NCBI GenBank assembly: GCA_007122505.1
Contig: SKTQ01000083.1
Location: 1-10,332, forward strand
Length of the DNA stretch: 10,332 bases
Direction of reading: 5' to 3'
From: Bacteroidales bacterium
GTDB lineage: Bacteria > Bacteroidota > Bacteroidia > Bacteroidales > UBA7960
The notes beneath the pieces are model-generated. The model was not told the DNA's origin and made no database searches. It was given only the letters and a program-made list of their open reading frames with translations. The first letter of the stretch is position 1; each line of letters starts with the position of its first letter. Positions 1 through 8,514 of the stretch are shown in pieces. The position numbers and the translations under genes were made by a program.

Positions 1-17
1 AAAATATAAAATGTATG

Positions 18-54
18 AATGGCTGTCAGCATGGCCATTACTGAGCGGTTTTTT
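18..54 (+). terminator. possible intrinsic terminator of an upstream gene
   Basis: Two alternative small hairpins can form here. One pairs aatggc (18-23) with gccatt (34-39). The other pairs the gc..tcag segment (22-29) with ctgagc (41-46) around the palindrome atggccat. A run of six T follows at 49-54. This fits a rho-independent terminator for a plus-strand gene ending left of the window, but both stems are short and the first lies some distance from the T run. Confidence 0.3.
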
Positions 55-59
55 GTTGT

Positions 60-118
60 TTTATCTGAAACAAACAGCTGCAGTAATAATCCTTATAATG
101 ATTATTTATTCAGATAAA
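60..118. repeat. nested inverted repeat in the leader of the T9SS operon
   Basis: A perfect 10-bp inverted repeat (tttatctgaa at 60-69, ttcagataaa at 109-118) encloses a second 7-bp inverted repeat (aataatc at 85-91, gattatt at 100-106) and the overlapping palindromes cagctg and ctgcag (75-83). The structure sits 79 nt before the first codon of the secreted-protein gene. It could be a second terminator hairpin, a structured 5' leader or an operator. No poly-T run follows directly, which argues against a simple terminator. The function is unknown. Confidence 0.45.
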
Positions 119-196
119 TGATAAAAAACCAAACCATTTGATTTTTTTTACGTAAACACAAAAAGAAACAAGCTGCCTAAGTGCGCTTATGGATAA

Positions 197-3070
197 ATGA
201 AACAGTATATATCCAGGCAATTGACAATATTAAACATCAATGATATGCACAGAGTTTTCCCTGCTTTTATTACATATGCTTTGACCATTGCTTTGTTTGT
301 GATATCAGCACTTTCTGCTTTTTCACAAACATTTCCGCCTGATCAGATTGAGAAGGTTGCATGCTATGAGGAGGCGGTTGAGCCTGTCCCACCTGTGGTA
401 ATTGACGACTGCGGCGATCCGATGGATGTTGAACTGGTATTGATTGAAGAGTCGCCTGACCCTGCGATATGCGGAGGTGTAAAGACTTTTACATTTCATT
501 ACACAACTGATTGTAATGATGCTGAAGGTTATTGGTCTATGATTTATCTGATTGAGGCAGATACAGAATGGCCTGTGGTAATCTCTATGCCTCCGGATAT
601 TACGATTTACAGGGATGAGAATTGCGAATATGATGCCCATCCTGACTCTTTGGCATTTGGATATCCGTTGATTGAAGACAACTGCGATCCTGAGCCTGAA
701 CTTTATCTGACATATTTAGATAATGTCATTCAGGATGATGTTTGTATGAAAATCATTGCAAGGGTCTGGACAATTTCTGACAGATGCGGAAATGTCCGTC
801 CCGTGCCGGCCGGAAACATTATTATTGTAAAGGATAAAATGCCACCTTCATTGATAGAGGGAGCAGAGATTCCGGAGGGTGAAACCGGTTTAAATCTTTG
901 TTTTGTAGATATTCCTGAAGGACCCACTGAAGATGAAATTGCCGCACTGTTTGAAGATAACTGCGGTGATGTAATTGTAACGAAATCAGGAGCGTTTTTT
1001 GGGAACGATTGCGGATGGGAGGTGACCTATACCTATACCATTGAGGATGAGTGTGGCAATGAGGCACAACCAATAGAGATATTTTACAGCGGCGGCAACG
1101 AGATACCACCGTTGGTAAGCTGCCCTCCAACACAATATCGTGTATTTCCGCAAGGCACAAATCAATATATTGTAGATGGTAATGAGTTTGATTTTTTGGA
1201 AGCCATCGACAATTGCGGCAACTTTCCGATGGTGTCTAACAATTTGAATGAAGCGTCTACCCTCGACGGCTTTGTTTTTGAGGCAGATACCACGGAAGTG
1301 ATATGGACTGCGGTTGACGCTTGCGGATTATTTACCGAATGTTCTTTTGAAGTAATCATCTTTGCTCCGGATATCCTGCTGGAAAAAACAGGTGTTTGGG
1401 TTGATCATAATGGGGATGGATGGCATAGTGCGGGGGATAAAATCTCCTACGAATTTACCATCACAAATATTGGTGATGTTCCCCTTAATGATGTCCATGT
1501 CGCCGATGCAAATCCTGATGTTTATATTGGTGATTCATACATTGGCATGTTGGATATTGACGAGGTTGCAATACGCACGGGCGTTTATACCGTCACACAG
1601 GCAGACATTGATCAGGGCAGTTTTACAAATTATGCAACAGCAACAGGCACCTTCGACCTGATTCCTGAATTCAGGTATTATACATCAACCGACAGCCATA
1701 CCGAGATTTTTGTTCAGCATCCTTCTGTTGAGCTGATTAAATCTGCAGATGCTGACTCCATCCCACCGGGATTTGAACTGGGGTATCATCTTATTTTGCA
1801 AAACACCGGCAATATAACACTGACAGACATCATCATTACGGATACATTGCCGGCTTATACAAATTTTGTTTGGGTGAGCGGTAATGGCGTGTATGAACCA
1901 CAATCAAGAACTTTGCAATGGACCTATCTTCAACTGGATGTTGGAGAGATTGTTGAAATGTCGTTTGTGGTTATGGTTAATCAGCAAGTGCCCCACGATT
2001 GGTTAATTACGAATTACGCTACTGTTGTTGCCAGCGAGCTGGAAGAAGTGAGCAGCAATATAACGGAGACCTCTATTATTCCTCCACCTGTACTTGAGCT
2101 TGTTTCGATCACTCATGTGGCCTGCTATGGAGAAGAAAACGGCAGTGCGACTGTCCAGGTAACGGGCGGTGTACCTGAAATAATCATTACCTGGTTTACC
2201 GATCCCATACAAACCGGCGAAACAGCAACGGGTCTTGCTGCAGGCGCATATACCGTGGTTGCAGAAGACAGTATGGGGTTAACCGATACATTGCTGGTCA
2301 CCATTGAGCAACCACCGGGGCCGCTCAATGCCAATGCAATTGTTTCGGATGTACTTTGTTATGGTGAATCAACGGGTGCCATCACCCTGGAGGTTTTTGA
2401 CGGCACACCACCTTATCAATTTGAATGGAGCAATGGGGCTTCCACACAGAACCTGACAGGCATACCCGTTGGGTATTACCATGTGCTTATCACTGACGCC
2501 AATGGATGTACCTTTGAGCTTGATGCTTATGTGGAGCAGCCTGATGAAATGTATATCTATAATATCGAAATTGTCGGGGTGGATTGTAAATTCGATCCTT
2601 TTGGCTCCATTTATTATGAAGTGGACGGAGGTGTACCTCCCTATTCATTTTTGTGGAATACGGGTGAAACTGTTCAGCATCTGTATGACATAATCGGGGG
2701 AGAATATGAAGTTGTGATAACGGATCAGAATGGCTGTGAATTGGTCGAAACGTTTTTTGTGGACTATCAGGATGACATTTGTGAGATACTGGTTCCAGGA
2801 GGTCTGACGCCTGATGGAGATGGAATCAACGATGTACTCTACATTGATGGGTTACACAGACACCCATTGAATTCCCTGAGTATTTATAACCGGCATGGGA
2901 CGATGGTTTTCCAGGAATCTCCCTATCAGAATGAATGGGATGGTGTTCCAAACCGCGGTCGGGTTGTGACAGAAGCTGACGGGAGGTTGCCTTCGGGAAC
3001 ATATTTTTATGTACTTGTATTGGAACCCGGTGAGGACCCGTTAACCGGCTATATTTATTTGATCAGGTAA
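197..3070 (+). CDS. large secreted T9SS cargo protein with HYR-like, DUF11-type and SprB repeats and a type B C-terminal sorting domain
   Basis: This is a 957-residue exported protein. The hydrophobic signal segment spans about residues 20-42 and ends in SAFSQ. An in-frame ATG at 245 (residue 17) would give a more ordinary signal peptide, so the start is uncertain. Residues about 45-390 hold Cys-rich HYR-like repeats whose modules end in Trp/Tyr-Thr..Asp-x-Cys-Gly motifs (C197, C286, C376). Residues about 393-505 resemble DUF7507/DUF11 (DHNGDGW, then GDKISYEFTITNIG), and a second DUF11-like domain covers about 508-632. Three SprB-type repeats follow at about 634-706, 707-782 and 783-860, with Cys-Tyr-Gly, PPYxFxW and DxNGC motifs. 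The end (about 862-957) is the gliding-motility-associated CHU_C domain: TPDGDGINDV, IYNRHG, LPSGTYFY and a terminal GYIYLIR. Such domains direct export through the T9SS. The family suggests a surface adhesin or structural protein; the ligand is unknown. It is followed closely by a PorP/SprF gene, its probable partner. Confidence 0.93.
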   Translation: MKQYISRQLTILNINDMHRVFPAFITYALTIALFVISALSAFSQTFPPDQIEKVACYEEAVEPVPPVVIDDCGDPMDVELVLIEESPDPAICGGVKTFTFHYTTDCNDAEGYWSMIYLIEADTEWPVVISMPPDITIYRDENCEYDAHPDSLAFGYPLIEDNCDPEPELYLTYLDNVIQDDVCMKIIARVWTISDRCGNVRPVPAGNIIIVKDKMPPSLIEGAEIPEGETGLNLCFVDIPEGPTEDEIAALFEDNCGDVIVTKSGAFFGNDCGWEVTYTYTIEDECGNEAQPIEIFYSGGNEIPPLVSCPPTQYRVFPQGTNQYIVDGNEFDFLEAIDNCGNFPMVSNNLNEASTLDGFVFEADTTEVIWTAVDACGLFTECSFEVIIFAPDILLEKTGVWVDHNGDGWHSAGDKISYEFTITNIGDVPLNDVHVADANPDVYIGDSYIGMLDIDEVAIRTGVYTVTQADIDQGSFTNYATATGTFDLIPEFRYYTSTDSHTEIFVQHPSVELIKSADADSIPPGFELGYHLILQNTGNITLTDIIITDTLPAYTNFVWVSGNGVYEPQSRTLQWTYLQLDVGEIVEMSFVVMVNQQVPHDWLITNYATVVASELEEVSSNITETSIIPPPVLELVSITHVACYGEENGSATVQVTGGVPEIIITWFTDPIQTGETATGLAAGAYTVVAEDSMGLTDTLLVTIEQPPGPLNANAIVSDVLCYGESTGAITLEVFDGTPPYQFEWSNGASTQNLTGIPVGYYHVLITDANGCTFELDAYVEQPDEMYIYNIEIVGVDCKFDPFGSIYYEVDGGVPPYSFLWNTGETVQHLYDIIGGEYEVVITDQNGCELVETFFVDYQDDICEILVPGGLTPDGDGINDVLYIDGLHRHPLNSLSIYNRHGTMVFQESPYQNEWDGVPNRGRVVTEADGRLPSGTYFYVLVLEPGEDPLTGYIYLIR

Positions 3071-3090
3071 TTTTGACTGTTTGCCAGATA

Positions 3091-4083
3091 ATGAAAACAA
3101 TTGGCACTATGAAATATTTATCAAATCTTTTCGCTGCGATAATCCTCTCTGTCCCGCTCCATGTGTGGGGTCAGCAAGAGGCTATGTTCGGGCAATACAT
3201 TTTCAACAACTCGGTTATCAGTCCGGCCCAGGCCGGGGCCAATCATGAGAATCAGTGGGGGGCAATAGCCCGGAGCCAATGGATGGGGATCGATGGTGCA
3301 CCCCGAACCGAATCTATCTATGCCAATCTCCGATTGCCAAGGCAGATAGGCCTGGCCTTTGGCCTCTATCAGGACAGGTTAGGGCCCGAAAAAAACCTGC
3401 ATTTTATGACCGATGTGGCATATCACGCCCGGTTAACGGAAGATTGGCGTTTGGCTGGAGGTATCCGTCTGATCATGTCGAACTTCAGAATGAATTATAC
3501 CGATATTCCGAATATTCAGCCCGGAGACCCGTTTTTCCAGGAAGATCTTACCTCCGGCCTTTTAATAAATGTGGGTGCCGGACTATTGGCCTACAACGGA
3601 ACATACTACTTTGGCATATCAACCCCACGGGCATTTGGAAGCCACCTGGAAGTTCTGGATTCGCAGATCGGTGACGGTAATCCGAATGTCAATATCAAAG
3701 ATATCGTTAGCCGGCATTACTTCGCCTATGCGGGCGCTAATTATATTTTGTCGGATGAAACCACATTCCTTCCTTCTGTTTTGGTGCGTCATGTAATAGA
3801 TGCCCCTTTGCAGACCGATCTGAATGCAATTTTTGGCTACCGTAATATGCTTGAGGCAGGTGTTTTTCTGCGGTCAAACCTGGTTGAAAAACATAACCGG
3901 GTGGATGCCATAGGGTTGTTGATCGGCATACGATTTTTACCCAACTGGCATTTTGGATATTTGTATGAATATCCGGTATCTGATATAAAATTGGGGTCCA
4001 GGCAAACACACGAGGTGTCTCTCAGATTTCTCCTGGAGCCACGACATGACCGGGTTGTTATCCATCCAAGATTTTTCCTATAG
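3091..4083 (+). CDS. PorP/SprF family type IX secretion system outer-membrane protein
   Basis: The 330-residue protein starts with a signal peptide of about 27 residues ending in HVWG before QQEAMFGQYIFNN. That opening, followed by SPAQAG, RSQWMGIDGAPRT and a Gly/aromatic alternating pattern up to HEVSLRF, is characteristic of the PorP/SprF family of about 300-residue outer-membrane beta-barrels. Family members help type B cargo cross or attach at the cell surface, and each often serves the cargo encoded next to it. The gene lies just after the CHU_C-domain cargo gene (stop at 3070), which fits a dedicated cargo/SprF pair. The chosen ATG is 3091. A second ATG at 3109 also leaves a good signal peptide, and an in-frame TTG at 3073 is possible but less likely. 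The short basic tail after the last predicted strand (RHDRVVIHPRFFL) is unremarkable. Co-transcription with both neighbours is inferred from spacing. Confidence 0.92.
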   Translation: MKTIGTMKYLSNLFAAIILSVPLHVWGQQEAMFGQYIFNNSVISPAQAGANHENQWGAIARSQWMGIDGAPRTESIYANLRLPRQIGLAFGLYQDRLGPEKNLHFMTDVAYHARLTEDWRLAGGIRLIMSNFRMNYTDIPNIQPGDPFFQEDLTSGLLINVGAGLLAYNGTYYFGISTPRAFGSHLEVLDSQIGDGNPNVNIKDIVSRHYFAYAGANYILSDETTFLPSVLVRHVIDAPLQTDLNAIFGYRNMLEAGVFLRSNLVEKHNRVDAIGLLIGIRFLPNWHFGYLYEYPVSDIKLGSRQTHEVSLRFLLEPRHDRVVIHPRFFL

Positions 4084-4106
4084 ACAGTTTGAAAAAACTA
4101 CTGAAC

Positions 4107-6086
4107 ATGAAAAGATATATCTCACATATTTTTGCGGTTTTCTTCCTTTTGGCTGTTAATTTTGCTGCCCAGGTTGCCATTGCTCAAAGATCGGGCCTCC
4201 CGGATAATCTTACGGGGATGAATCTGAAAGAAGCTGAAAGGATACTTTCCCGGAGTATAAAACAAGGGAATGATTCACTTAAACCCGATTACGCACATAT
4301 CCTGTTTTACACAGGTGAACTTCAAAAATCCCTGGCGCTTTACCGCAAAGCGGACTCCCTTGGACTTCCTATGACTCCCAGGCAAAAAGCCAACTATCAG
4401 CAAATTGCTCTGCTTATGGGACATCCTTCACCTTTTGCGGACAGGATGGAAGATTACTTTAAGGAAGTTGCAAACAAACAAGTGTCAGCCGATCCTTTTT
4501 GCGGCAACTCCGGCGAGGGAAACATTGCCTCTTTTGTTTGGCAGGACAAAGTATTCGTGACATCTTCCAGGGCAAGAACAAGAAGAGAAGCCAGAAATCA
4601 TGACCTGTTTACACAAAGGCCTTTTTTGAATATATTCAGTTACACACATGATTGTGACCCTGCAGATATTGATTACCTTCCACCCGGCCTGAATACCCGC
4701 TTACACGATGGCCCTCTCGCCATTTCAGCAGATACTACACTGGTGGTGATCACAAGGAATTACAGGGAAAGAAATGAAGAGGGGATTCAAACGCTCTATC
4801 TGGCCTATTACACCAAGGAAGGTGATGAATGGAGTGATATGCAGGTGTTTCCGTTTGGTGACGCTCAGTTCAATGTAAAGCACCCGTTCATTGATAACAA
4901 AAACGGCTATTTATACTATGCCTCCGATAAACCGGGGGGGTATGGTGGTTATGATATCTATAGGTCACAATGGGATGGCGATCAATGGAGTGACCCTGAA
5001 AATATGGGCTCCGAAATAAATACCTCTTATGACGAAGTATTTCCGGTGATTGCTCCGGACGGGACTTTTTATTATTCCACAAATCATATTGAAACACAAG
5101 GCGGACTTGGGGTTGTGATGTTCAGGGATGGTGAAAGGTTTCTGATGCCGGAAGCCATGAATTCTGTTTATGATGACTTCGCTATCCAGTTTCTGACTGA
5201 TTCTTCAGGATATTTTACCAGTAACAGGGGGGATGTGCCATTTGGAGACAAATTGTATTATTTTGAAATCTTGCCTCATTTCCCTTTTATTGTTAAAGTG
5301 GTTGATGAAATTACCAATGAGCCGATAGAAGATGTCAAAGTCGAGTTTACCGTAGCTGAGCCTCTGTTAAGCGGTATAGGTTATACGTCAGAAGAGGGAG
5401 AAGTAACCATCTATGAAGGTCATGAAGAAAAGCTTGAGGTTGATCTTGTTCTCAGCAAGGAAGGTTATCAGACAGCGGAAGTGACATCGGACGAGTTCGT
5501 GTTTGAAGACAACCGATGGGTGCTAAATGCCCCGTTGTTTCATCCACATGGTTATTTTGAAGTGTTTTTTGACAACCACTGGCCTGATCCCAATTCCCAT
5601 TTGCCAACCACCTCCCTTACATATGAGGAAACCTTTGAACAATATATGGGCAGAATGCAGGAATATAAAAATGTGATGGCCAGCCCCCAGGAAAAACTGG
5701 AAGAATTTTTTACCCGGGTTGAAGATGGTATGGCCAACCTCCGGAGGCTGGCGGCGTTTCTGCAAAAAGAACTCAGTGAAGGACGGACATATACCATAGT
5801 TTTCACATCCCATGCCAGTCCGCTTGGAACAGATGAATACAACATGCAGCTTTCAAAGCGCAGGTTCTCCTCAGTGGAAAATTATCTGAAAGCATGGGAT
5901 AATGGTGCGCTAAGGGAATTTATTGAATTGGGCATGCTGGATTATGCCAACGAACCATTCGGCTCAAGCCGGGTGCCGGCAGGTATTCCCGGTGATGAAG
6001 ATGTGGAACGGGCTATTTATAGTGTTGAAGCAGCGGAGTGGCGTAAGGTAACCATCTCCTGGAGACGCTTTGTTATGGAGCCCTGA
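4107..6086 (+). CDS. PorE-like envelope protein: TPR-like, PD40 propeller, regulatory-like and divergent OmpA domain
   Basis: This is a 659-residue exported protein with a signal peptide of about 26 residues (ending VAIAQ) and no lipobox cysteine. Residues about 38-105 are helical and TPR-like (AERILSRSIKQG, ELQKSLALYRKA). Residues about 130-385 form a WD40-like/PD40 propeller, clearest at 263-285 (GYLYYASDKPGGYGGYDIY). Residues about 393-475 resemble a carboxypeptidase-regulatory-like beta sandwich (VVDEITNEPIEDVKV). Residues about 483-655 resemble an OmpA C-terminal domain with FFDN near its start and LSKRRFSSVENYL. This order matches PorE and related Bacteroidetes OmpA proteins that tie T9SS parts to peptidoglycan. 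The OmpA core is divergent: GHTD is replaced by S568-H-A-S571, while the ligand Arg (R586) remains. The ATG at 4107 is preferred; an in-frame TTG at 4089 would add six residues. The gene follows the SprF-like gene by 23 nt and is probably the last gene of the operon. Confidence 0.85.
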   Translation: MKRYISHIFAVFFLLAVNFAAQVAIAQRSGLPDNLTGMNLKEAERILSRSIKQGNDSLKPDYAHILFYTGELQKSLALYRKADSLGLPMTPRQKANYQQIALLMGHPSPFADRMEDYFKEVANKQVSADPFCGNSGEGNIASFVWQDKVFVTSSRARTRREARNHDLFTQRPFLNIFSYTHDCDPADIDYLPPGLNTRLHDGPLAISADTTLVVITRNYRERNEEGIQTLYLAYYTKEGDEWSDMQVFPFGDAQFNVKHPFIDNKNGYLYYASDKPGGYGGYDIYRSQWDGDQWSDPENMGSEINTSYDEVFPVIAPDGTFYYSTNHIETQGGLGVVMFRDGERFLMPEAMNSVYDDFAIQFLTDSSGYFTSNRGDVPFGDKLYYFEILPHFPFIVKVVDEITNEPIEDVKVEFTVAEPLLSGIGYTSEEGEVTIYEGHEEKLEVDLVLSKEGYQTAEVTSDEFVFEDNRWVLNAPLFHPHGYFEVFFDNHWPDPNSHLPTTSLTYEETFEQYMGRMQEYKNVMASPQEKLEEFFTRVEDGMANLRRLAAFLQKELSEGRTYTIVFTSHASPLGTDEYNMQLSKRRFSSVENYLKAWDNGALREFIELGMLDYANEPFGSSRVPAGIPGDEDVERAIYSVEAAEWRKVTISWRRFVMEP

Positions 6087-6191
6087 TTCATCGGTAGAGT
6101 GAACACATGAACATACATACCTCTGGTTAATTGATTGTTAGTAACATTCACAAACATTTGCAGATGTAACGAAACCACTTCCTAAAAAGCC

Positions 6192-6240
6192 AACTGCCCG
6201 CAAGCTTTGCTTTTGCAAAACCTGCGGGCAGTTCCTGTTT
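6192..6240. terminator. bidirectional intrinsic terminator between convergent genes
   Basis: A perfect 11-bp stem (aactgcccgca at 6192-6202, tgcgggcagtt at 6223-6233) encloses an inner 5-bp stem (tttgc at 6206-6210, gcaaa at 6215-6219) with a tttt loop. On the plus strand it is followed by cctgtttt. On the minus strand it is followed by ggcttttta, the complement of 6182-6190. It lies between the end of the PorE-like gene and the end of the pyrophosphatase gene, so it can stop transcription from both sides. Confidence 0.85.
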
Positions 6241-6291
6241 TAAGAATCAGTATGTTGTTGCGGATAGTGATGGCCGGAAACAACGGTTTTT

Positions 6292-8514
6292 TTAGAACGC
6301 CGCTCCCGCCAATACCAAAGCTACGATCGATACAAGCTTGAGGAGGATGTTGAGCGAAGGACCTGAGGTATCTTTCAAGGGGTCGCCAACGGTATCGCCA
6401 ACAACCGACGCTTTGTGTGCTTCAGAGCCTTTGCCATATTCTTTGCCATTGTGAACAATCCCTTTTTCGATGAGTTTCTTGGCGTTGTCCCACGAACCAC
6501 CGGCATTCGACTGCAGGATGGCCAGAAGTACGCCCGATACGGTTACACCCACCAGAAGTCCGGCAACGGCTTCGGGTCCGTGTTCCTTTCCGAAAAGGAA
6601 CCAGGTAAGTACAGGTACCGCAACCGCGATTACTCCGGGAAGGATCATCTGGCGAAGGGCTGCCCTGGTGGAGATGGTAACACAACGACCGTAATCTGGT
6701 GTCCCTTCGGCAGCATCCATAATGTCTTTGTCCTCTTTACTCCATTTTGATACATCTGTATCCTGGTTTTTCTTCATCACAGCCAGCGCCTTATTGAGCG
6801 GTTCAATGGTGGCAAACTGGTTCCTCACTTCTTCGATCATATACTGGGCCGCATCGCTCACTGCCTTGATGGTCAGTGCCGAAAATACATAAGGAAGCAA
6901 AGCCCCCACAAAAACGGTGGCGATTACATAGGGTTTTGACACGTCGATGGAACTGATGCCTGCTGCCACCATATATGCGCCAAAGAGCGCAAGTGCCGTT
7001 AGTGCTGCTGATCCGATGGCAAAACCCTTTCCAATGGCTGCAGTGGTGTTGCCAACCGCATCCAGCTTGTCTGTGCGTTCCCTGACCTCTGGCTCCAGCT
7101 CGGCCATCTCGGCAATACCACCCGCATTGTCGGATACAGGTCCGTAAGCGTCAACCGACAGCTGAATGCCAAGGTTGGACAGCATACCTACAGCGGCGAT
7201 GGCAATACCGTATAATCCACCAAGATAAAATACCAGCATGATGGCAGTACCAATGATCAGTATGGGAATAATGGTGGAAAGCATGCCGATACCAAGTCCG
7301 GAGATAATGTTTGTTGCACTTCCTGAAGTAGACTGGCGGGCAATGATGCGGACAGGCAGATAATTTGTTCCGGTGAAGAACTCAGTGGAATAGCCGATCA
7401 CAAGACCTGCGAGCAAGCCAACCACTGACGACATAAAAATGTTAAACCCGGTAACCGTGCGTTCAACACCACCGTAAAGTACATCGGTAAATGTGATGGA
7501 TGAGGGAAAAATGTTTGTTATCAAAAGGTAGGAGAATACCACCATAATGAATGAGGATACCAATTGCGCTGCATTCAGGGCATTCTGTGGATTACCACCT
7601 TCCTTTACACGGATGAAGTAGGTTCCGATAATGGAAGCGATGATCCCTGCGCCGGCAAGGAACAAGGGCAGTACGATGGGCGAAAGTCCGCCAAACATAT
7701 CGGTATAACCACCCTGGTTAAAGATGGCGGATGCACCCAGAAATGAAGCGCCAAGAACCATGGCTGCGATCATTGATCCCACATACGACTCAAAAAGGTC
7801 AGCACCCATACCGGCCACATCACCTACGTTGTCGCCAACGTTATCGGCAACGGTTGCCGGGTTTAAGGGGTGGTCTTCAGGTATGCCCGATTCCACTTTC
7901 CCAACAAGGTCAGCACCCACATCGGCAGCTTTGGTAAAGATACCCCCACCAACACGTGCAAACAATGCAATGGATGATGCGCCGAATGAATATCCGGTTA
8001 CCACGGTGAGGACTCTTTCCACACTGGCAATGCTTTCAACACCGAAAAGATTTGCATAAACAATAAAGAGGATACTGAGACCCAGAATACCGAGGCCAAC
8101 AACAGACAGTCCCATTACACTACCGCCGGCAAAGGCAATGCGCAAAGCGGGATTGAGGCCGGTGCGGGCGGCGTTGGTTGTACGAACATTTGCTTTGGTG
8201 GCAATGCGCAAGCCGATAAAGCCTGCCAGACCGGAGCTCAAAGCACCCATGATGAACGATACTGCAACCAGGGGTGAAGAGGTTTCTGACCTGGTGGCAA
8301 TGGCCAGCAACAGGGCAATGGAAACGACGAAAATGGATAAAATCTTGTATTCAGCCTTGATAAAAGCCATGGCACCATCGGAGATGTAGCCGGCGATCTT
8401 TATCATTTTGTCATTGCCTTTGGGCTGTTTTTTAATCCAAAGGGCTTTCGAAATCGTAAACAACACCGCTATGATGCCGATCACGGGGATGAGATACAGG
8501 TAAAAATTGTCCAT
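6292..8514 (-). CDS. hppA: membrane-bound ion-pumping pyrophosphatase, K+-dependent type
   Basis: The 740-residue integral membrane protein hydrolyses pyrophosphate and uses the energy to pump H+ and/or Na+ across the cytoplasmic membrane. Length and the multi-helix pattern fit the family. Catalytic motifs are present: DVGADLVGKVE at 198-208, DNVGDNVGD at 224-232, DAYGPVSDNAGG at 455-466, DNAKK at 676-680 and GDTVGDPLKDTSGP at 706-719. In GNTTAAIGKG (488-497), Ala492 and Gly495 occupy the positions that are Lys and Thr in K+-independent enzymes, so K+ dependence is expected. Whether the pumped ion is Na+, H+ or both cannot be settled from these motifs. The ATG at 8514 begins MDNFYLYLIPVIG, directly before the first membrane helix. 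The gene is monocistronic and convergent with the T9SS operon. No clear promoter of the TAnnTTTG type was found upstream of it. Confidence 0.98.
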   Translation of the reverse strand: MDNFYLYLIPVIGIIAVLFTISKALWIKKQPKGNDKMIKIAGYISDGAMAFIKAEYKILSIFVVSIALLLAIATRSETSSPLVAVSFIMGALSSGLAGFIGLRIATKANVRTTNAARTGLNPALRIAFAGGSVMGLSVVGLGILGLSILFIVYANLFGVESIASVERVLTVVTGYSFGASSIALFARVGGGIFTKAADVGADLVGKVESGIPEDHPLNPATVADNVGDNVGDVAGMGADLFESYVGSMIAAMVLGASFLGASAIFNQGGYTDMFGGLSPIVLPLFLAGAGIIASIIGTYFIRVKEGGNPQNALNAAQLVSSFIMVVFSYLLITNIFPSSITFTDVLYGGVERTVTGFNIFMSSVVGLLAGLVIGYSTEFFTGTNYLPVRIIARQSTSGSATNIISGLGIGMLSTIIPILIIGTAIMLVFYLGGLYGIAIAAVGMLSNLGIQLSVDAYGPVSDNAGGIAEMAELEPEVRERTDKLDAVGNTTAAIGKGFAIGSAALTALALFGAYMVAAGISSIDVSKPYVIATVFVGALLPYVFSALTIKAVSDAAQYMIEEVRNQFATIEPLNKALAVMKKNQDTDVSKWSKEDKDIMDAAEGTPDYGRCVTISTRAALRQMILPGVIAVAVPVLTWFLFGKEHGPEAVAGLLVGVTVSGVLLAILQSNAGGSWDNAKKLIEKGIVHNGKEYGKGSEAHKASVVGDTVGDPLKDTSGPSLNILLKLVSIVALVLAGAAF

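Noticed and set aside
147..156. Perfect palindrome tttacgtaaa before the first gene
   Set aside because: Ten AT-rich bases can form a palindrome by chance, and there is no second copy or known regulator to support an operator.
6415..6750. 111-codon plus-strand frame inside the pyrophosphatase gene
   Set aside because: It lies opposite strongly conserved catalytic codons of the pyrophosphatase, which account for the open frame.
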